A stretch of DNA of 64,000 nucleotides from Gaiellasilicea sp963802765. Its GTDB lineage: Bacteria > Actinomycetota > Thermoleophilia > Gaiellales > Gaiellaceae. Shown one piece after another: positions 8,688-18,105 of the stretch. Position 1 is the first letter of the stretch. Each line of letters begins with the position of its first letter. The stretch is from assembly GCA_963802765.1 (NCBI GenBank), contig CAWDJZ010000014.1:1-64000 (forward strand), in the 5' to 3' direction. The notes beneath the pieces were generated by a model that worked only from the letters and a program-made list of their open reading frames with translations, ran no database searches and was not told the DNA's origin. The position numbers and the translations under genes are program-made.

Positions 8688-9057
8688 AGACTGGTTCACC
8701 GGCTCGGTCTACATCGACACCGTCGCGGCGCCGTCGACCCGATCACGCCTGACCGCGAGCTGCGTCCACTTCACGCCCCGTGCACGCACCGCGTGGCACA
8801 TGCACCCGAACGGACAGACGATCTGGGTGCTCGAGGGCGTTGGCCTCGCGCAGCGGCGCGGCGGCCTGATCGAGGTCATCCGGCCCGGCGACCGCGTCTT
8901 CTTCGAGCCCGGTGAGGACCACTGGCACGGTGCCGCGCCGAACCGGTTCATGACGCACATCGCGATGCTCGAGGTCGACGCGGAAGGAAACCCCGCGATC
9001 TGGGGCGACCACGTCAGCGACGAGGAGTACGCGGCTGCGCCGTCGATCGAAGGCTGA
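8644..9057 (+). CDS. Cupin-domain protein
   Basis: This 137-residue single-domain cupin has likely metal ligands in the first motif (AWHMHPNGQTIWVLEG) and the second (HWHGAAPNRFMTH). Members of this group often serve as small oxygenases, isomerases or quinone-handling proteins, but no substrate can be assigned. The start ATG lies inside the XRE gene and GGGAGGAG precedes it. Coupling to the regulator suggests it belongs to the same response as the divergent SDR and AKR. Confidence 0.85.
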   Translation: MQITRNGLDTAAGPEDWFTGSVYIDTVAAPSTRSRLTASCVHFTPRARTAWHMHPNGQTIWVLEGVGLAQRRGGLIEVIRPGDRVFFEPGEDHWHGAAPNRFMTHIAMLEVDAEGNPAIWGDHVSDEEYAAAPSIEG

Positions 9058-9093
9058 GGCGGCGACCGCTCGGTGCGGGTCAGACGATGACGG

Positions 9094-10143
9094 TCACGGC
9101 CCGGGCCGTGCGCACGCCGTAGTCGAGTCGCGGACGACGAGTCGCGTCTGGAGCTCGACCTTGAGGCCCTCGACGCGCTGGTTCTCGAGCAGGCGCAGGA
9201 GCAGGCTGACCGCCATCCGCCCCATCTCGGCCAGCGGCTGGCGGACGGTCGTCAGCGCCGGGGTGACGATGCCGGCCTGCTCCGAGTCGTCGAAGCCGAC
9301 GACGGAGAGATCCTCGGGCACGCGGAGGCCGCGCTTGCGCGCCTCGCGGATGACGGCGACGGCCATGTTGTCGTTGAAGGCAAAGACAGCGGTTGGAGGG
9401 TCGGGCAGGTCGAGTAGCTTCGAGGCTGCGGCCTCGCCGCCCTCGATCGAGTAGTCCCCCTCGACGACGAGATCCGGATCCGCCAGGACGCCTGCGGCAG
9501 CGTGGGCCGAGTGGTAGCCGGTCAGGCGCTCGATGCTCGCGAGCCACTCCGGGATGCCCGTGAGCGCGGCGATGCGCTTGTGTCCGAGCGAGAGCAGGTG
9601 CTGTACTGCGGCGTGCGCGCCCGACGCGTTCGCGGCCGACACCGCCGGGACCCCTTCGTCGAGGGGCACGCGGGGGTCGACGACGACGAAGGGATAGCCG
9701 AGTCGCTGGAGCGCCTTCAACTCCTCGTTCGTCTCCTCAGGCAGCATCAGGACGGCGCCGTCGGTCGTGCCGTGCATCAGCCGGTCGAGCAGCGTGACAG
9801 CGCGGTCGTGGAGATGCAGGGTCGGCGAGAGCACGACGCCCATGTCGTGCTCGTGGAGCGCCTCAGCCGCACCGGCGAGAATGTGCGCGAAGTAGGCCGC
9901 CTCGATGATCGGGATGGTGACGCCGACGAGGCTGGTGCGGCCGCCGGAGAGGGCGCGTGCGCTCCGGTTCGTGGCGAAGCGCTGGTCGCGCACGACGCGC
10001 AGGACCGACTCGCGGGTTGCCGGCGCCACGTCGGGATGGTCGTTGAGGACGCGGGAGACCGTGGCGATCGAGACGCCGGCGGCGCTCGCCACCTCCCGGA
10101 TCGTCGCGCGCGGCTTGACTCCTCGTTCCTCCGGTGAAGCCAT
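9094..10143 (-). CDS. LacI-family sugar-responsive regulator
   Basis: This protein has about 349 residues. The helix-turn-helix at the N-terminus (TIREVASAAGVSIATVSRVL, then NDHPDVAPATRE) carries the LacI signature. A periplasmic-binding-protein-like sensor domain follows (from about residue 65, LVGVTIPIIEAAYFAHI). FNDNMAVAVI and GFDDSEQAGIVTPALTTV are typical of the sensor C-terminus. ATG 10143 is chosen because the DNA-binding domain begins some 12 residues later. It is divergent from an ABC importer and glycosidase cluster, which it most likely represses. Confidence 0.9.
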   Translation of the reverse strand: MASPEERGVKPRATIREVASAAGVSIATVSRVLNDHPDVAPATRESVLRVVRDQRFATNRSARALSGGRTSLVGVTIPIIEAAYFAHILAGAAEALHEHDMGVVLSPTLHLHDRAVTLLDRLMHGTTDGAVLMLPEETNEELKALQRLGYPFVVVDPRVPLDEGVPAVSAANASGAHAAVQHLLSLGHKRIAALTGIPEWLASIERLTGYHSAHAAAGVLADPDLVVEGDYSIEGGEAAASKLLDLPDPPTAVFAFNDNMAVAVIREARKRGLRVPEDLSVVGFDDSEQAGIVTPALTTVRQPLAEMGRMAVSLLLRLLENQRVEGLKVELQTRLVVRDSTTACARPGP

Positions 10144-10164
10144 CGGAACATTGAACCAGTCATT

Positions 10165-10273
10165 CCCGGAAACGTCTACAGAGATTGCGCTCGAATCACA
10201 AAATGACACCGGTCGATAATGGCTTGAACAAGCACTTGACTTCCTGGAAACAATGTGTTAACCGTTTCCGGAA
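10165..10273. promoter_or_regulatory. Divergent promoter region with LacI-like operator candidates
   Basis: An inverted pair GGAAAC (10246-10251) and GTTTCC (10264-10269) flanks GTTAACC. A further half-site TCCCGGAAACG lies at about 10165-10173. Actinobacterial LacI regulators commonly bind GGAAACG/CGTTTCC-type palindromes. TTGACT at 10236-10241 could be the -35 element for the substrate-binding protein gene, with the operator covering the -10. This is inferred from pattern and context. Confidence 0.5.
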
Positions 10274-10363
10274 CAGCCTCGAGTTTCGCCGCCAACGGCG
10301 GAGTCCTGTCGGTTTACGATGACCCTCCGTGCCAGAGACATGGAGATCAGAGAGGGGAGAGGT

Positions 10364-12112
10364 ATGAAGAGTCGAGTTCGCTCCGTACGCTTCGGTGTCC
10401 GGACGGCGGGGGTGCTTGGCGTGGCCGGCCTCCTCGTTGCGATCGCGGTCCAGGGTGCTGCGGCCAAGACAGACGGCGCGGCGGCACCCGCCCCGACGCA
10501 CAGGTGCCTGGTCATGACCGGGTCAGGAGATCCGGCATTCGTCAAGAACTTCAATCCCTTTACCGCCACCAGCCTGCCGAGCGGATCGTTCGTCAAGGGT
10601 GCGTTCTACGAGCCGCTGATCATCACGACGCCCGCAGGCGGCGGCCATCAGTACCCGTGGCTGGCGCGGAGCTGGAAGTGGTCGAACGGGAACAAGACCC
10701 TCACGCTCTCGCTGGCGCAGAACGTCAAGTGGTCGGACGGCCAGCCGCTCACCTCGGCCGACGTCGTCTACACCCTCACGGCCGGCAAGCAGGACAAGGT
10801 GATGGACCAGATCGGGCTCTACCGGCCCGGAACGAACCTCGCCTCGGTGAAGGCGAACGGCCAGTTCGGCGTCGTGATCAACCTGAAGACCCCGGACTCG
10901 CAGTTCATCGCGGCGAACCTGAACCTGGTCGCGATCCTGCCGCAGCACATCTGGTCGAAGGTCGCGAAGCCGGCCACCTTCCTGAACCCGGACCCGGTCG
11001 GCTCGGGCCCGTTCACCCAGATCACCCGCTTCACGACCCAGAACTACGTCCTGGACAAGAACCCGGACTACTGGCAGGCCGGGATGCCGAAGATCCCCTG
11101 CCTCGAGTACCAGCAGGCGTCCTCCAACGACGCGGCGCTCCTGCTGATCAAGAGCGGCAAGGTCGACTGGACGCACAACTTCGTCCCGAACGTCGAGAAG
11201 GCCTACTCGAGCGTGGACCCGCAGCACTTCCACTCCTTCTACGCGACCACTGCCTATCCGATCGGCCTGATGCTCGACACGACCAAGTATCCGTACAGCC
11301 TGCCGGTTCTGCGCAAGGCGATCAGCCTGGCGATCGACCGGAACACGGTCTCGAAGCTCGGTGAGTACGGCTACGCGCCGCCCGCCGACGCGATCGGCCT
11401 CAACGGCCTCTTCCCGCAGTGGGTGACCGACCCGGCGCTGAGGGCCAAGGCGAAGGCGATGGCTGCGTACAGGCCGAATGCAGCGAAGGCGATGCTGAGG
11501 GCCAACGGCTTCACCTACAAGGGCAACGACCTGTACGACCCGAAGGGCAAGCGGGTCGAGATCTCGCCGCACGTGATCTCGGGCTGGTCGGACTGGGTCG
11601 CCTCGCTCCAGATCATCACGAGGAACCTGAAGGCGATCGGGATCAACTCGAGCGTCAAGCTCGAGCCGGACTGGAACGCGTGGTATCCGAGCGCGTCGAG
11701 CACCAAGACCCCGACGCTCCTGTGGCAGAACGCGTCTCAGGGCTCGCCGTACGGCTACTTCTTCTCGATGATGGCGAAGAACGCGTACACGCCGCCAGGA
11801 CAGGACGGCACGACGACCGGCAACTGGATCCACTACCAGAACGCCCAGGCGACCTCTCTGCTGAACAAGTGGAAGGTCACCCTCAACGAGTCCGCGCAGA
11901 AGAAGATCGCGACGCAACTCCAGAGGCTCTGGCTCGACCAGCTGCCGATGGTGCCGATCTTCATCGGACCGCGCTGGTCGACCTACAGCACCAAGTACTT
12001 CCACTGCTTCACGTCGCCGAAGAACTTCTACGGCGACCCGATCTTCACGACCTTCCCCGACAACGTGCTCTCGTTCACCCGGATCTGCCCGGGCGGACAG
12101 GCAGGACAGTGA
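10364..12112 (+). CDS. ABC transporter substrate-binding protein, family 5
   Basis: This ~582-residue extracellular solute receptor is of the oligopeptide/nickel/oligosaccharide class (SBP_bac_5). A signal sequence is clear: basic MKSRVRSVRFGVR, then hydrophobic AGVLGVAGLLVAIAV, then AAAK. Family features include WSDGQPLTSADVVYTL and VLRKAISLAIDRN. ATG 10364 is chosen over upstream ATGs because GGAGAGG precedes it and it starts the signal peptide. Although the family name says peptide, the surrounding glycosidase and sugar enzymes and the LacI regulator point to a beta-glucoside or oligosaccharide ligand. The importer genes follow after a hairpin. Confidence 0.9.
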   Translation: MKSRVRSVRFGVRTAGVLGVAGLLVAIAVQGAAAKTDGAAAPAPTHRCLVMTGSGDPAFVKNFNPFTATSLPSGSFVKGAFYEPLIITTPAGGGHQYPWLARSWKWSNGNKTLTLSLAQNVKWSDGQPLTSADVVYTLTAGKQDKVMDQIGLYRPGTNLASVKANGQFGVVINLKTPDSQFIAANLNLVAILPQHIWSKVAKPATFLNPDPVGSGPFTQITRFTTQNYVLDKNPDYWQAGMPKIPCLEYQQASSNDAALLLIKSGKVDWTHNFVPNVEKAYSSVDPQHFHSFYATTAYPIGLMLDTTKYPYSLPVLRKAISLAIDRNTVSKLGEYGYAPPADAIGLNGLFPQWVTDPALRAKAKAMAAYRPNAAKAMLRANGFTYKGNDLYDPKGKRVEISPHVISGWSDWVASLQIITRNLKAIGINSSVKLEPDWNAWYPSASSTKTPTLLWQNASQGSPYGYFFSMMAKNAYTPPGQDGTTTGNWIHYQNAQATSLLNKWKVTLNESAQKKIATQLQRLWLDQLPMVPIFIGPRWSTYSTKYFHCFTSPKNFYGDPIFTTFPDNVLSFTRICPGGQAGQ

Positions 12113-12125
12113 TCTGACCGACGTG

Positions 12126-12162
12126 GCCGGCGGGCGGGCTCGACGAAAGCCCGCCCGCCGGC
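12126..12162 (+). terminator. Intra-operon hairpin after binding-protein gene
   Basis: A perfect 15-bp GC stem pairs 12126-12140 with 12148-12162 around a 7-nt loop. It has no T tract. Such hairpins between a binding-protein gene and its permease genes typically stabilise the upstream mRNA or attenuate readthrough, giving more receptor than membrane complex. Confidence 0.75.
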
Positions 12163-12184
12163 TGATACTTGGTCGGGGCCGCAC

Positions 12185-13171
12185 ATGCGCTGGTTCGTCC
12201 GTCGTTTCTTCTTCTACGTCTTCGCCCTCTGGGTCGCGGTAACGCTGAACTTCCTGCTCCCGCGGCTGATGCCCGGCGATCCGGTCGGCGGCCTGCTCGC
12301 CCGGTTGACGCCGGCGCAGATCCAGGCGAATCCAGGGATCATCCAGACCTACCGCGACATCCTCGGCGGTGACGAGGGCTCGCTCTTCAGCGAGTACATC
12401 AACTACCTGCAGCGCGTTGTCAGGCTCGACTTCGGGCTCTCGACCTCCAACTACCCGACAGAGGTCACCGAGATCGTCGGCCGCACGCTGCCCTACTCGA
12501 TCTTCCTCGTCGGCGTCGCCTTCGTGCTCGCCTTCTTCATCGGGATCACGATCGGGATGATCGCGGCGTGGCGTCGCGGCGGTACCGTCGACAACGTCGC
12601 CGTCCCGTTGCTGATGTCGCTCGGCGCGTTCCCGGCGTTCTTCACGGCGCTCGTGGCCGTCTACTTCCTCGGCCTCAAGGCGGGGTGGTTCCCGATCCAG
12701 CACGCCTACGCCAGCGATGCGATCCCGGGCTTCAACTGGCCGTTTCTGTCGAGCGCCTTCCGCCACTCGCAGCTGCCGATCATCGTGATCACCCTCGTCT
12801 TCGTCGGCGGCTGGGTGCTGAACATGCGCACGGTGATGATCAACACGATCGCCGAGGACTACGTCTCCATGGCCCAGGCGAAGGGCCTGCACGACCGCCG
12901 CGTGATGACGCGCTACGCGGGCAGGAACGCAATCCTGCCGCCGCTGAACGGCTTCGCGGCACAGTTCGCGACCGCAGTGGGCGGGCTCGTCTTCATCGAG
13001 TTCGTCTTCAGCTACCCCGGCGCCGGCCTGACGCTGCAGCAGGCGGCCCTCGGCGCCGACTACGCGCTCACACAGGCGCTTCTCCTCGTCCTCGCCTTCA
13101 CGGTGATCGCCGCCAACTTCATCATGGACATCTTCAACTTCATCCTCGACCCGCGGGTGCGGACGGCCTGA
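12185..13171 (+). CDS. ABC transporter permease, DppB/OppB family
   Basis: This 328-residue inner-membrane subunit has an N-terminal helix (FFFYVFALWVAVTLNFLLPR), the family opening LMPGDPV, and about six transmembrane helices. The cytoplasmic EAA-like loop is DYVSMAQAKGLHDRRVMTRY, which docks the ATPase. The C-terminus (FVFSYPGAGLTLQQA) is typical. Its TGA overlaps the ATG of the second permease. Confidence 0.92.
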   Translation: MRWFVRRFFFYVFALWVAVTLNFLLPRLMPGDPVGGLLARLTPAQIQANPGIIQTYRDILGGDEGSLFSEYINYLQRVVRLDFGLSTSNYPTEVTEIVGRTLPYSIFLVGVAFVLAFFIGITIGMIAAWRRGGTVDNVAVPLLMSLGAFPAFFTALVAVYFLGLKAGWFPIQHAYASDAIPGFNWPFLSSAFRHSQLPIIVITLVFVGGWVLNMRTVMINTIAEDYVSMAQAKGLHDRRVMTRYAGRNAILPPLNGFAAQFATAVGGLVFIEFVFSYPGAGLTLQQAALGADYALTQALLLVLAFTVIAANFIMDIFNFILDPRVRTA

Positions 13172-14152
13172 TGTCGCAGATCCAGCCGCTCACGGTCGAG
13201 GAGATCCTCGCCGCCGACGCGCCGCTGACCGAGCCCACGCCCGGGCGCCGCCGCTTCGGCGTCCCGCAGTGGCTGGTGCTGCTGCTCTCGAATCCGAAGT
13301 CGTGCTTCGGCCTGCTCGTGCTGGGGTCGATCGTCGCTCGTCGCGATCTTCGCTCCCTGGATCGCGACGCACGACCCGAACGCGTTCTCCCTCTTCGACG
13401 CCGGTCAGTCGCCCTCACGGCGTCATCTGTTCGGAACGACCGATCAGGGCACCGACGTCTTCTCGCAGGTCGTGCTCGGCGCGCGCTCCTCGCTGATCCT
13501 CGGTTTCAGCGCAGCCGTGCTCGCGACGGCCCTCTCCCTGTTCGGGATCCTCGCGGCCTACGCCGGCGGGTGGACCGACGAGGTCGTCAACTTCTTCACG
13601 AACGTCTTCCTCGTCATCCCGACGATCCCGCTGCTCGTGGTCGTGTCGTCCTACATGGAGACCCGCGGCAACCGGACGATGATCCTGATCCTCGGCCTCA
13701 CCCTCTGGGCGTTCGAGGCGCGCATCCTGCGCGCGCAGGCGCTCTCGCTGCGGAACCGCGACTTCGTCCTCGCCGCCAAGGTCGCCGGCGAGTCGACCTC
13801 GCGAATCATCTTCAGCGAGCTGATCCCGAACATGATCAGCAGGATCGCCGCCGCGTTCGTCCTCGTCTTCTACATCGCGATCCTCACCGCCGCGGGCCTG
13901 GAGTTCCTCGGTCTCGGCAACATGGAGCAGACGAGCTGGGGCGTGACGCTCTACTGGGCCCAGGTCAACTCGGTCGTGCTCCAGGGTGAGTGGTGGCCGT
14001 TCCTCTTCCCCGGAATCGCGCTGGCGCTCACCGTGGCCGCGCTCGTCTTCATCCTGGCCGGCCTCGACGAGGTCTCGAATCCGCGCCTCCGCGCCGAGAA
14101 GACGCAGCGGCGCGCCTGGGGCTCGCTTCTGTTCGGGAGGGGGCGGTCGTGA
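13171..14152 (+). CDS. ABC transporter permease, DppC/OppC family, one frameshift
   Basis: The ~327-residue partner permease starts at ATG 13171, overlapping the previous stop. The frame breaks near 13335 after LLVLGSIVA. Adding one base restores a normal DppC helix and periplasmic loop (APWIATHDPNAF, FGTTDQGTDVFSQVVLGA). After 13472 the protein is continuous, with the EAA loop LRNRDFVLAAKVAGESTSRI and the end LAGLDEVSNPRLR. A missing G/C base in the consensus is the simplest explanation, since the surrounding operon is intact. Confidence 0.88.
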
Positions 14153-15147
14153 CCGTCGCCACAGGTACCCTGCTCGAGCTCGAGGACGTAACCGTCGACT
14201 ACGTGCTTCGCGACCGGCGGGTCCGGGCCGTGGACAGCGTCTCGCTCTCGCTCACGCCCGGCGAGACGCTCGGCATCGCAGGCGAGTCCGGCTGCGGCAA
14301 GAGCACGCTCGCGAACGCGATTCTCCAGATCCTCAAGCCCCCGGCGGAGCTCAGCTCCGGCCGCATCCTCTTCGAGGGCACGGACCTCGCCGCCATGAGC
14401 ACCGAGCAGCTCCGCCGCTTCCGCTGGCGTCACGTCTCGCTCGTCTTCCAGAGCGCGATGGACGTGCTGAACCCGGTCATGCGCGTCGGCGACCAGTTCG
14501 TCGACATGTTCAAGGCGCACGAGCGCGTGCGGAAGTCGGAGGCGCTCGCGCGCGCGGCGGATCTCTTCGAGCTCGTCGGGATCGACCGCAACCGCCTGAG
14601 CGCCTACCCGCACCAGCTCTCGGGCGGGATGCGCCAGCGCGTCGTGATCGCGATGGCGCTGGCGCTTCGCCCCGAGCTGATCGTGCTCGACGAGCCGACG
14701 ACCGCGCTCGACGTCGTCGTCCAGCGCGAGATCCTGCAGGAGCTCGAGCAGCTCAAGGCCGAGCTCGGCTTCGCCGTCATCTTCATCACGCACGACCTCT
14801 CGCTGCTGGTCGAGTTCAGCGACCGGATCTCGATCATGTACGCGGGCGAGATCGTCGAGACGGCGACGGCCGCGACGCTCTTCGAGGATCCGAAGCATCC
14901 GTACACCGTCGGGCTGATGAACTCGTTCCCGCCGCTGACCGGGCCGCTCGAGCGGATCGCCGGCATTCCCGGCTCGCCCCCGAATCTCGCGCAGCCGCCT
15001 CCCGGCTGCCGCTTCAACCCACGCTGCCCGCACTGCGACGGCAGCGACCAGGCGCTCTTCGTGCGGCAGACGAGCGAGCGGCCTCGGCTGCTCGAGGTCG
15101 CGCCCGACCACTACGTCGCCTGCCATCTCGTCGAGGAGCAGGCGTGA
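14149..15147 (+). CDS. ABC transporter ATP-binding protein, DppD/OppD family
   Basis: This 332-residue ATPase has Walker A GESGCGKST, a Q-loop in SLVFQSAMDVLNP, the ABC signature LSGGMRQR, Walker B LIVLDEPT and the H-loop in FITHD. The C-terminal OppD extension holds the cysteine-containing motif PGCRFNPRCPHC, which in homologues binds an iron-sulfur cluster or metal. The GTG start at 14149 overlaps the permease stop (GTGA), and its stop overlaps the next GTG. Confidence 0.92.
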   Translation: MTVATGTLLELEDVTVDYVLRDRRVRAVDSVSLSLTPGETLGIAGESGCGKSTLANAILQILKPPAELSSGRILFEGTDLAAMSTEQLRRFRWRHVSLVFQSAMDVLNPVMRVGDQFVDMFKAHERVRKSEALARAADLFELVGIDRNRLSAYPHQLSGGMRQRVVIAMALALRPELIVLDEPTTALDVVVQREILQELEQLKAELGFAVIFITHDLSLLVEFSDRISIMYAGEIVETATAATLFEDPKHPYTVGLMNSFPPLTGPLERIAGIPGSPPNLAQPPPGCRFNPRCPHCDGSDQALFVRQTSERPRLLEVAPDHYVACHLVEEQA

Positions 15148-16022
15148 GCGCCGCGGCGCTCGAGGTGCAGGGGCTGACGAAGGAGTTCGGCCGGCGCCCG
15201 CCGCTGCGGGCCGTCGACGACGTGTCCTTCACGCTCCGTCCGGGCACGATCACCGCGCTCGTCGGTGAGAGCGGCAGCGGCAAGAGCACGATCGCCAGGG
15301 TCCTCTCGCAGCTCTACCCGCCCACCGACGGCACGATCCGCTTCCGCGGCAAGGACGTCAGCAACGTGCGTGGCCGCCGAGCGCTGCTCGCGTACCGCTC
15401 CGAGGTGCAGATGATCTTCCAGGACCCGTTCGCGTCGCTGAACCCGGTCAAGAAGGTGCGGCATCACATCGAGCGGCCGCTGCGGATCCACCGGCTCGTG
15501 CGGCGCGGCGAGGTCGACGCACGCGTGCGCGAGCTGCTGCGGACCGTCGGTCTCGTGCCGCCGGACGAGATCGCGGAGAAGTATCCGCACCAGCTCTCCG
15601 GCGGCCAGCGCCAGCGGGTCTCGATCGCGCGGGCGCTCGCCGTCAATCCGACGGTCGTGCTCGCGGACGAGCCGATCTCGATGCTCGACGTCTCGATCCG
15701 CATCGGGCTGCTGAACCTGATGGCCGAGCTGAAGCGCGACCTCGAGATCGCGTTCCTCTACATCACGCACGACATCGCCAGCGCCCGCTACGTCGCCGAC
15801 GAGGTGCTCGTGCTGTACGCCGGCCGCGTCGTCGAGCAGGGCCCGACCGACGCAGTGCTCCAAGACCCCCAGCACGCGTACACGCGCCTCCTGCTCTCCG
15901 CAGTCCCGAACCCCGAGGGCGGCTTGCAGCTGGAGCCGTTCGTCAAGGCCCGTCGACCCGCCGTCGACGGCGAGCTCGTCGAGGTGCGGCCCGGCCACTT
16001 CGTCCGACAACCCACGACCTGA
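15144..16022 (+). CDS. ABC transporter ATP-binding protein, DppF/OppF family
   Basis: This second ATPase subunit has 292 residues, with Walker A GESGSGKST, Q-loop MIFQDPFASLNP, signature LSGGQRQR, Walker B VVLADEPIS and H-loop YITHD. It pairs with the preceding ATPase to power the importer. The GTG start at 15144 overlaps the upstream stop (GTGA). The OppF C-terminus is slightly short, with no second cysteine motif. The beta-glucosidase gene starts 8 bases downstream. Confidence 0.92.
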   Translation: MSAAALEVQGLTKEFGRRPPLRAVDDVSFTLRPGTITALVGESGSGKSTIARVLSQLYPPTDGTIRFRGKDVSNVRGRRALLAYRSEVQMIFQDPFASLNPVKKVRHHIERPLRIHRLVRRGEVDARVRELLRTVGLVPPDEIAEKYPHQLSGGQRQRVSIARALAVNPTVVLADEPISMLDVSIRIGLLNLMAELKRDLEIAFLYITHDIASARYVADEVLVLYAGRVVEQGPTDAVLQDPQHAYTRLLLSAVPNPEGGLQLEPFVKARRPAVDGELVEVRPGHFVRQPTT

Positions 16023-16030
16023 GGATCTCA

Positions 16031-17389
16031 ATGGCGACTCGATTCCCGACCGACTTCACCTGGGGCGCCGCGACCGCGGCCTACCAGATCGAAGGCGCAG
16101 CCCACGAGGACGGCCGCGCCGAGAGCATCTGGGACCGGTTCTGCGCCACTCCCGGCAAGGTGCGGAACGGCGACTCTGGCGCGGTCGCGTGCGACTTCTA
16201 CCACCGCTATCCCGAGGACGTCGCGCTGATGCGCAGCCTCGGCCTCGACGCCTTCCGTTTCTCGATCGCGTGGCCGCGGATCCTCCCCGAGGGCCGCGGG
16301 CGCGTCAATCAGGCCGGGCTCGACTTCTACGACCGGCTCGTCGACGAGCTGCTCGCGAACGACATCGAGCCGTTCCCGACGCTGTACCACTGGGACCTGC
16401 CGCAGGTCCTCGAGGACGCCGGCGGCTGGCCCGACCGAGGCACCGCCGAGGCCTTCGTCGAGTACGCGGAGGTCGTCGCCTCGCGTCTCGGCGACCGCGT
16501 CTCGACCTGGATCACGCACAACGAGCCCTGGGTCGCCGCGTGGCTCGGACACGCGCTCGGAGTGCACGCACCCGGGCGGACGAGCAGTCAGGACGCTCTC
16601 TCGGCCGCGCACCACCTGCTTCTCTCTCACGGTTGGGCGACCGAGGTGCTGCGGCGCGAGTCGCCGGGCGCCGAGGTCGGGATCGCGCTCGCGCTCACGC
16701 ACACCTACCCGGCCACCGACTCGGAAGGCGACCGCGCCGCCGCCTGGTGGGCGGACGGATCCTTCAACCGCTGGTACCTCGATCCGCTCTACGGCCGCGG
16801 CTACCCGGACGACATGGTCGAGCACTTCGCCCCTGAAGCCCCGCCTGTCCAGGACGGTGACCTCGAGGCGATCGCGGCGCCGACCGACTTCCTGGGCGCG
16901 AACTACTACTTCCGCCAGGTCGTCAGCGAGGATCCCGACGGCGGTCGGCCGATCCTCGTCCGCGACTCCGACTGGTCCTTCACTGCGATGGGCTGGGAGG
17001 TCTATCCGGACGGCCTCCACGACGTCCTCGCGCGGCTTCGCGACGACTACTCGCCGCCGGGGATCTACATCTTCGAGAACGGCGCAGCGTACGACGACCT
17101 TCGCGGGCACAACGGCGACGTCGCCGACCCCGAGCGGCAGGCCTACCTCGCCGAGCACCTCGCCGCGGTCGGTCGCGCGATCGAGGACGGCGTGCCTGTG
17201 CGCGGCTACTTCGCCTGGTCGCTGCTCGACAACTTCGAGTGGGCCGAGGGCTACTCCAAGCGCTTCGGGATCGTCTATGTCGACTACCCCACGCTCGAGC
17301 GCGTCCCGAAGGGGAGCTTCTACTGGTATCGCGACTTCATCGCGGCGCAGCGCACCGGAGCGGAGGTCCCTTGGCCCGTGTCGGTCTGA
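16031..17389 (+). CDS. Beta-glucosidase, glycoside hydrolase family 1
   Basis: This 452-residue (beta/alpha)8 retaining glycosidase carries the GH1 N-terminal signature FTWGAATAAYQIEGA. The acid/base Glu is in THNEPW (about 165), the nucleophile Glu in YIFENGA (about 350), and the aglycone/glycone residues are in WSLLDNFEWAEGY. There is no signal peptide, so it cleaves imported beta-glucosides in the cytoplasm. It is part of the LacI-flanked importer operon. Confidence 0.93.
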   Translation: MATRFPTDFTWGAATAAYQIEGAAHEDGRAESIWDRFCATPGKVRNGDSGAVACDFYHRYPEDVALMRSLGLDAFRFSIAWPRILPEGRGRVNQAGLDFYDRLVDELLANDIEPFPTLYHWDLPQVLEDAGGWPDRGTAEAFVEYAEVVASRLGDRVSTWITHNEPWVAAWLGHALGVHAPGRTSSQDALSAAHHLLLSHGWATEVLRRESPGAEVGIALALTHTYPATDSEGDRAAAWWADGSFNRWYLDPLYGRGYPDDMVEHFAPEAPPVQDGDLEAIAAPTDFLGANYYFRQVVSEDPDGGRPILVRDSDWSFTAMGWEVYPDGLHDVLARLRDDYSPPGIYIFENGAAYDDLRGHNGDVADPERQAYLAEHLAAVGRAIEDGVPVRGYFAWSLLDNFEWAEGYSKRFGIVYVDYPTLERVPKGSFYWYRDFIAAQRTGAEVPWPVSV

Positions 17390-18105
17390 TGCTCTACACG
17401 CTGCGCGAGGACTGCGCCCGCGACTTCGAAGGCACGCTGCGCGCCGTCGCCTCGCTCGGCTACGAAGGCGTCGAGCTCTTCGACCTGCACGGCCACGACC
17501 CAGCCGTCGTGCGGAGCTGGCTCGACGAGCTCGGCCTCGTCGCCTGCGGCCGTCACGCAGGGCTCGAGGCCGTCGAGACAGAGCTCGAGGAGCTCGCCGC
17601 GGAATGCTCGGTGCTCGGGGTCGACCGGCTCGTGCTGGCCTGGATCGAGCCGCCGGCGTCGACCGACGCGGCGAAGCAGATGGCCGACCGGCTGACCGTC
17701 GTGGCCGGCCGCGCGACCGAGCTCGGGCTCGAGTTCGGCTTCCACAACCACGACGGCGAGGTCAGACCGCTGGACGGCGGCGGCAGCTTCCTTGACGAGC
17801 TGCTGGCACGGAACAAGCTGTTTCTCGAGCTCGACCTCGGCTGGGCCTGGTACGCGGGCGTCGATCCAGTTGCCCTCCTCGATCGCGCCCGCGGCCGGTG
17901 CCCTCTGGTGCACGTCAAGGACTTCGCGGGCCGCGCCGGACACGAGTTCCGCCCTGTCGGCGAGGGTGAGATCGACTACGGGCGGATCATCCCGGCGGCG
18001 ATCGAAGCTGGTGTCGAGTGGCTGCTCGTCGAGCAGGACGAGACGGACGGGCCTGCGCTCGAAGCAGTCGCGCGCTCCCTGGCTGCGGTGCGGGTCGCGG
18101 CATGA
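17371..18105 (+). CDS. Sugar phosphate isomerase/epimerase (xylose-isomerase-like TIM barrel)
   Basis: This ~244-residue AP endonuclease 2-type TIM barrel shows likely metal ligands in GFHNHDGE, LELDLGW, HVKDF and LLVEQDE. TTG 17371 is preferred because GGAGG precedes it by a few bases and it gives ARVGLMLYTLRED, the usual family start (compare KIGLQLYTVRD). ATG 17389 would delete the first strand. It overlaps the GH1 stop by 19 bases. The companion dehydrogenase suggests oxidation or epimerisation of a 3-keto sugar or inositol-like intermediate, which is inference. Confidence 0.85.
   Translation: MARVGLMLYTLREDCARDFEGTLRAVASLGYEGVELFDLHGHDPAVVRSWLDELGLVACGRHAGLEAVETELEELAAECSVLGVDRLVLAWIEPPASTDAAKQMADRLTVVAGRATELGLEFGFHNHDGEVRPLDGGGSFLDELLARNKLFLELDLGWAWYAGVDPVALLDRARGRCPLVHVKDFAGRAGHEFRPVGEGEIDYGRIIPAAIEAGVEWLLVEQDETDGPALEAVARSLAAVRVAA

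Noticed and set aside
10523..12892. A 789-codon minus-strand frame opposite the transporter genes
   Set aside because: It is a GC-rich shadow with Arg/Val/Asp-heavy composition and no domain, antisense to a clearly conserved binding protein and permease.
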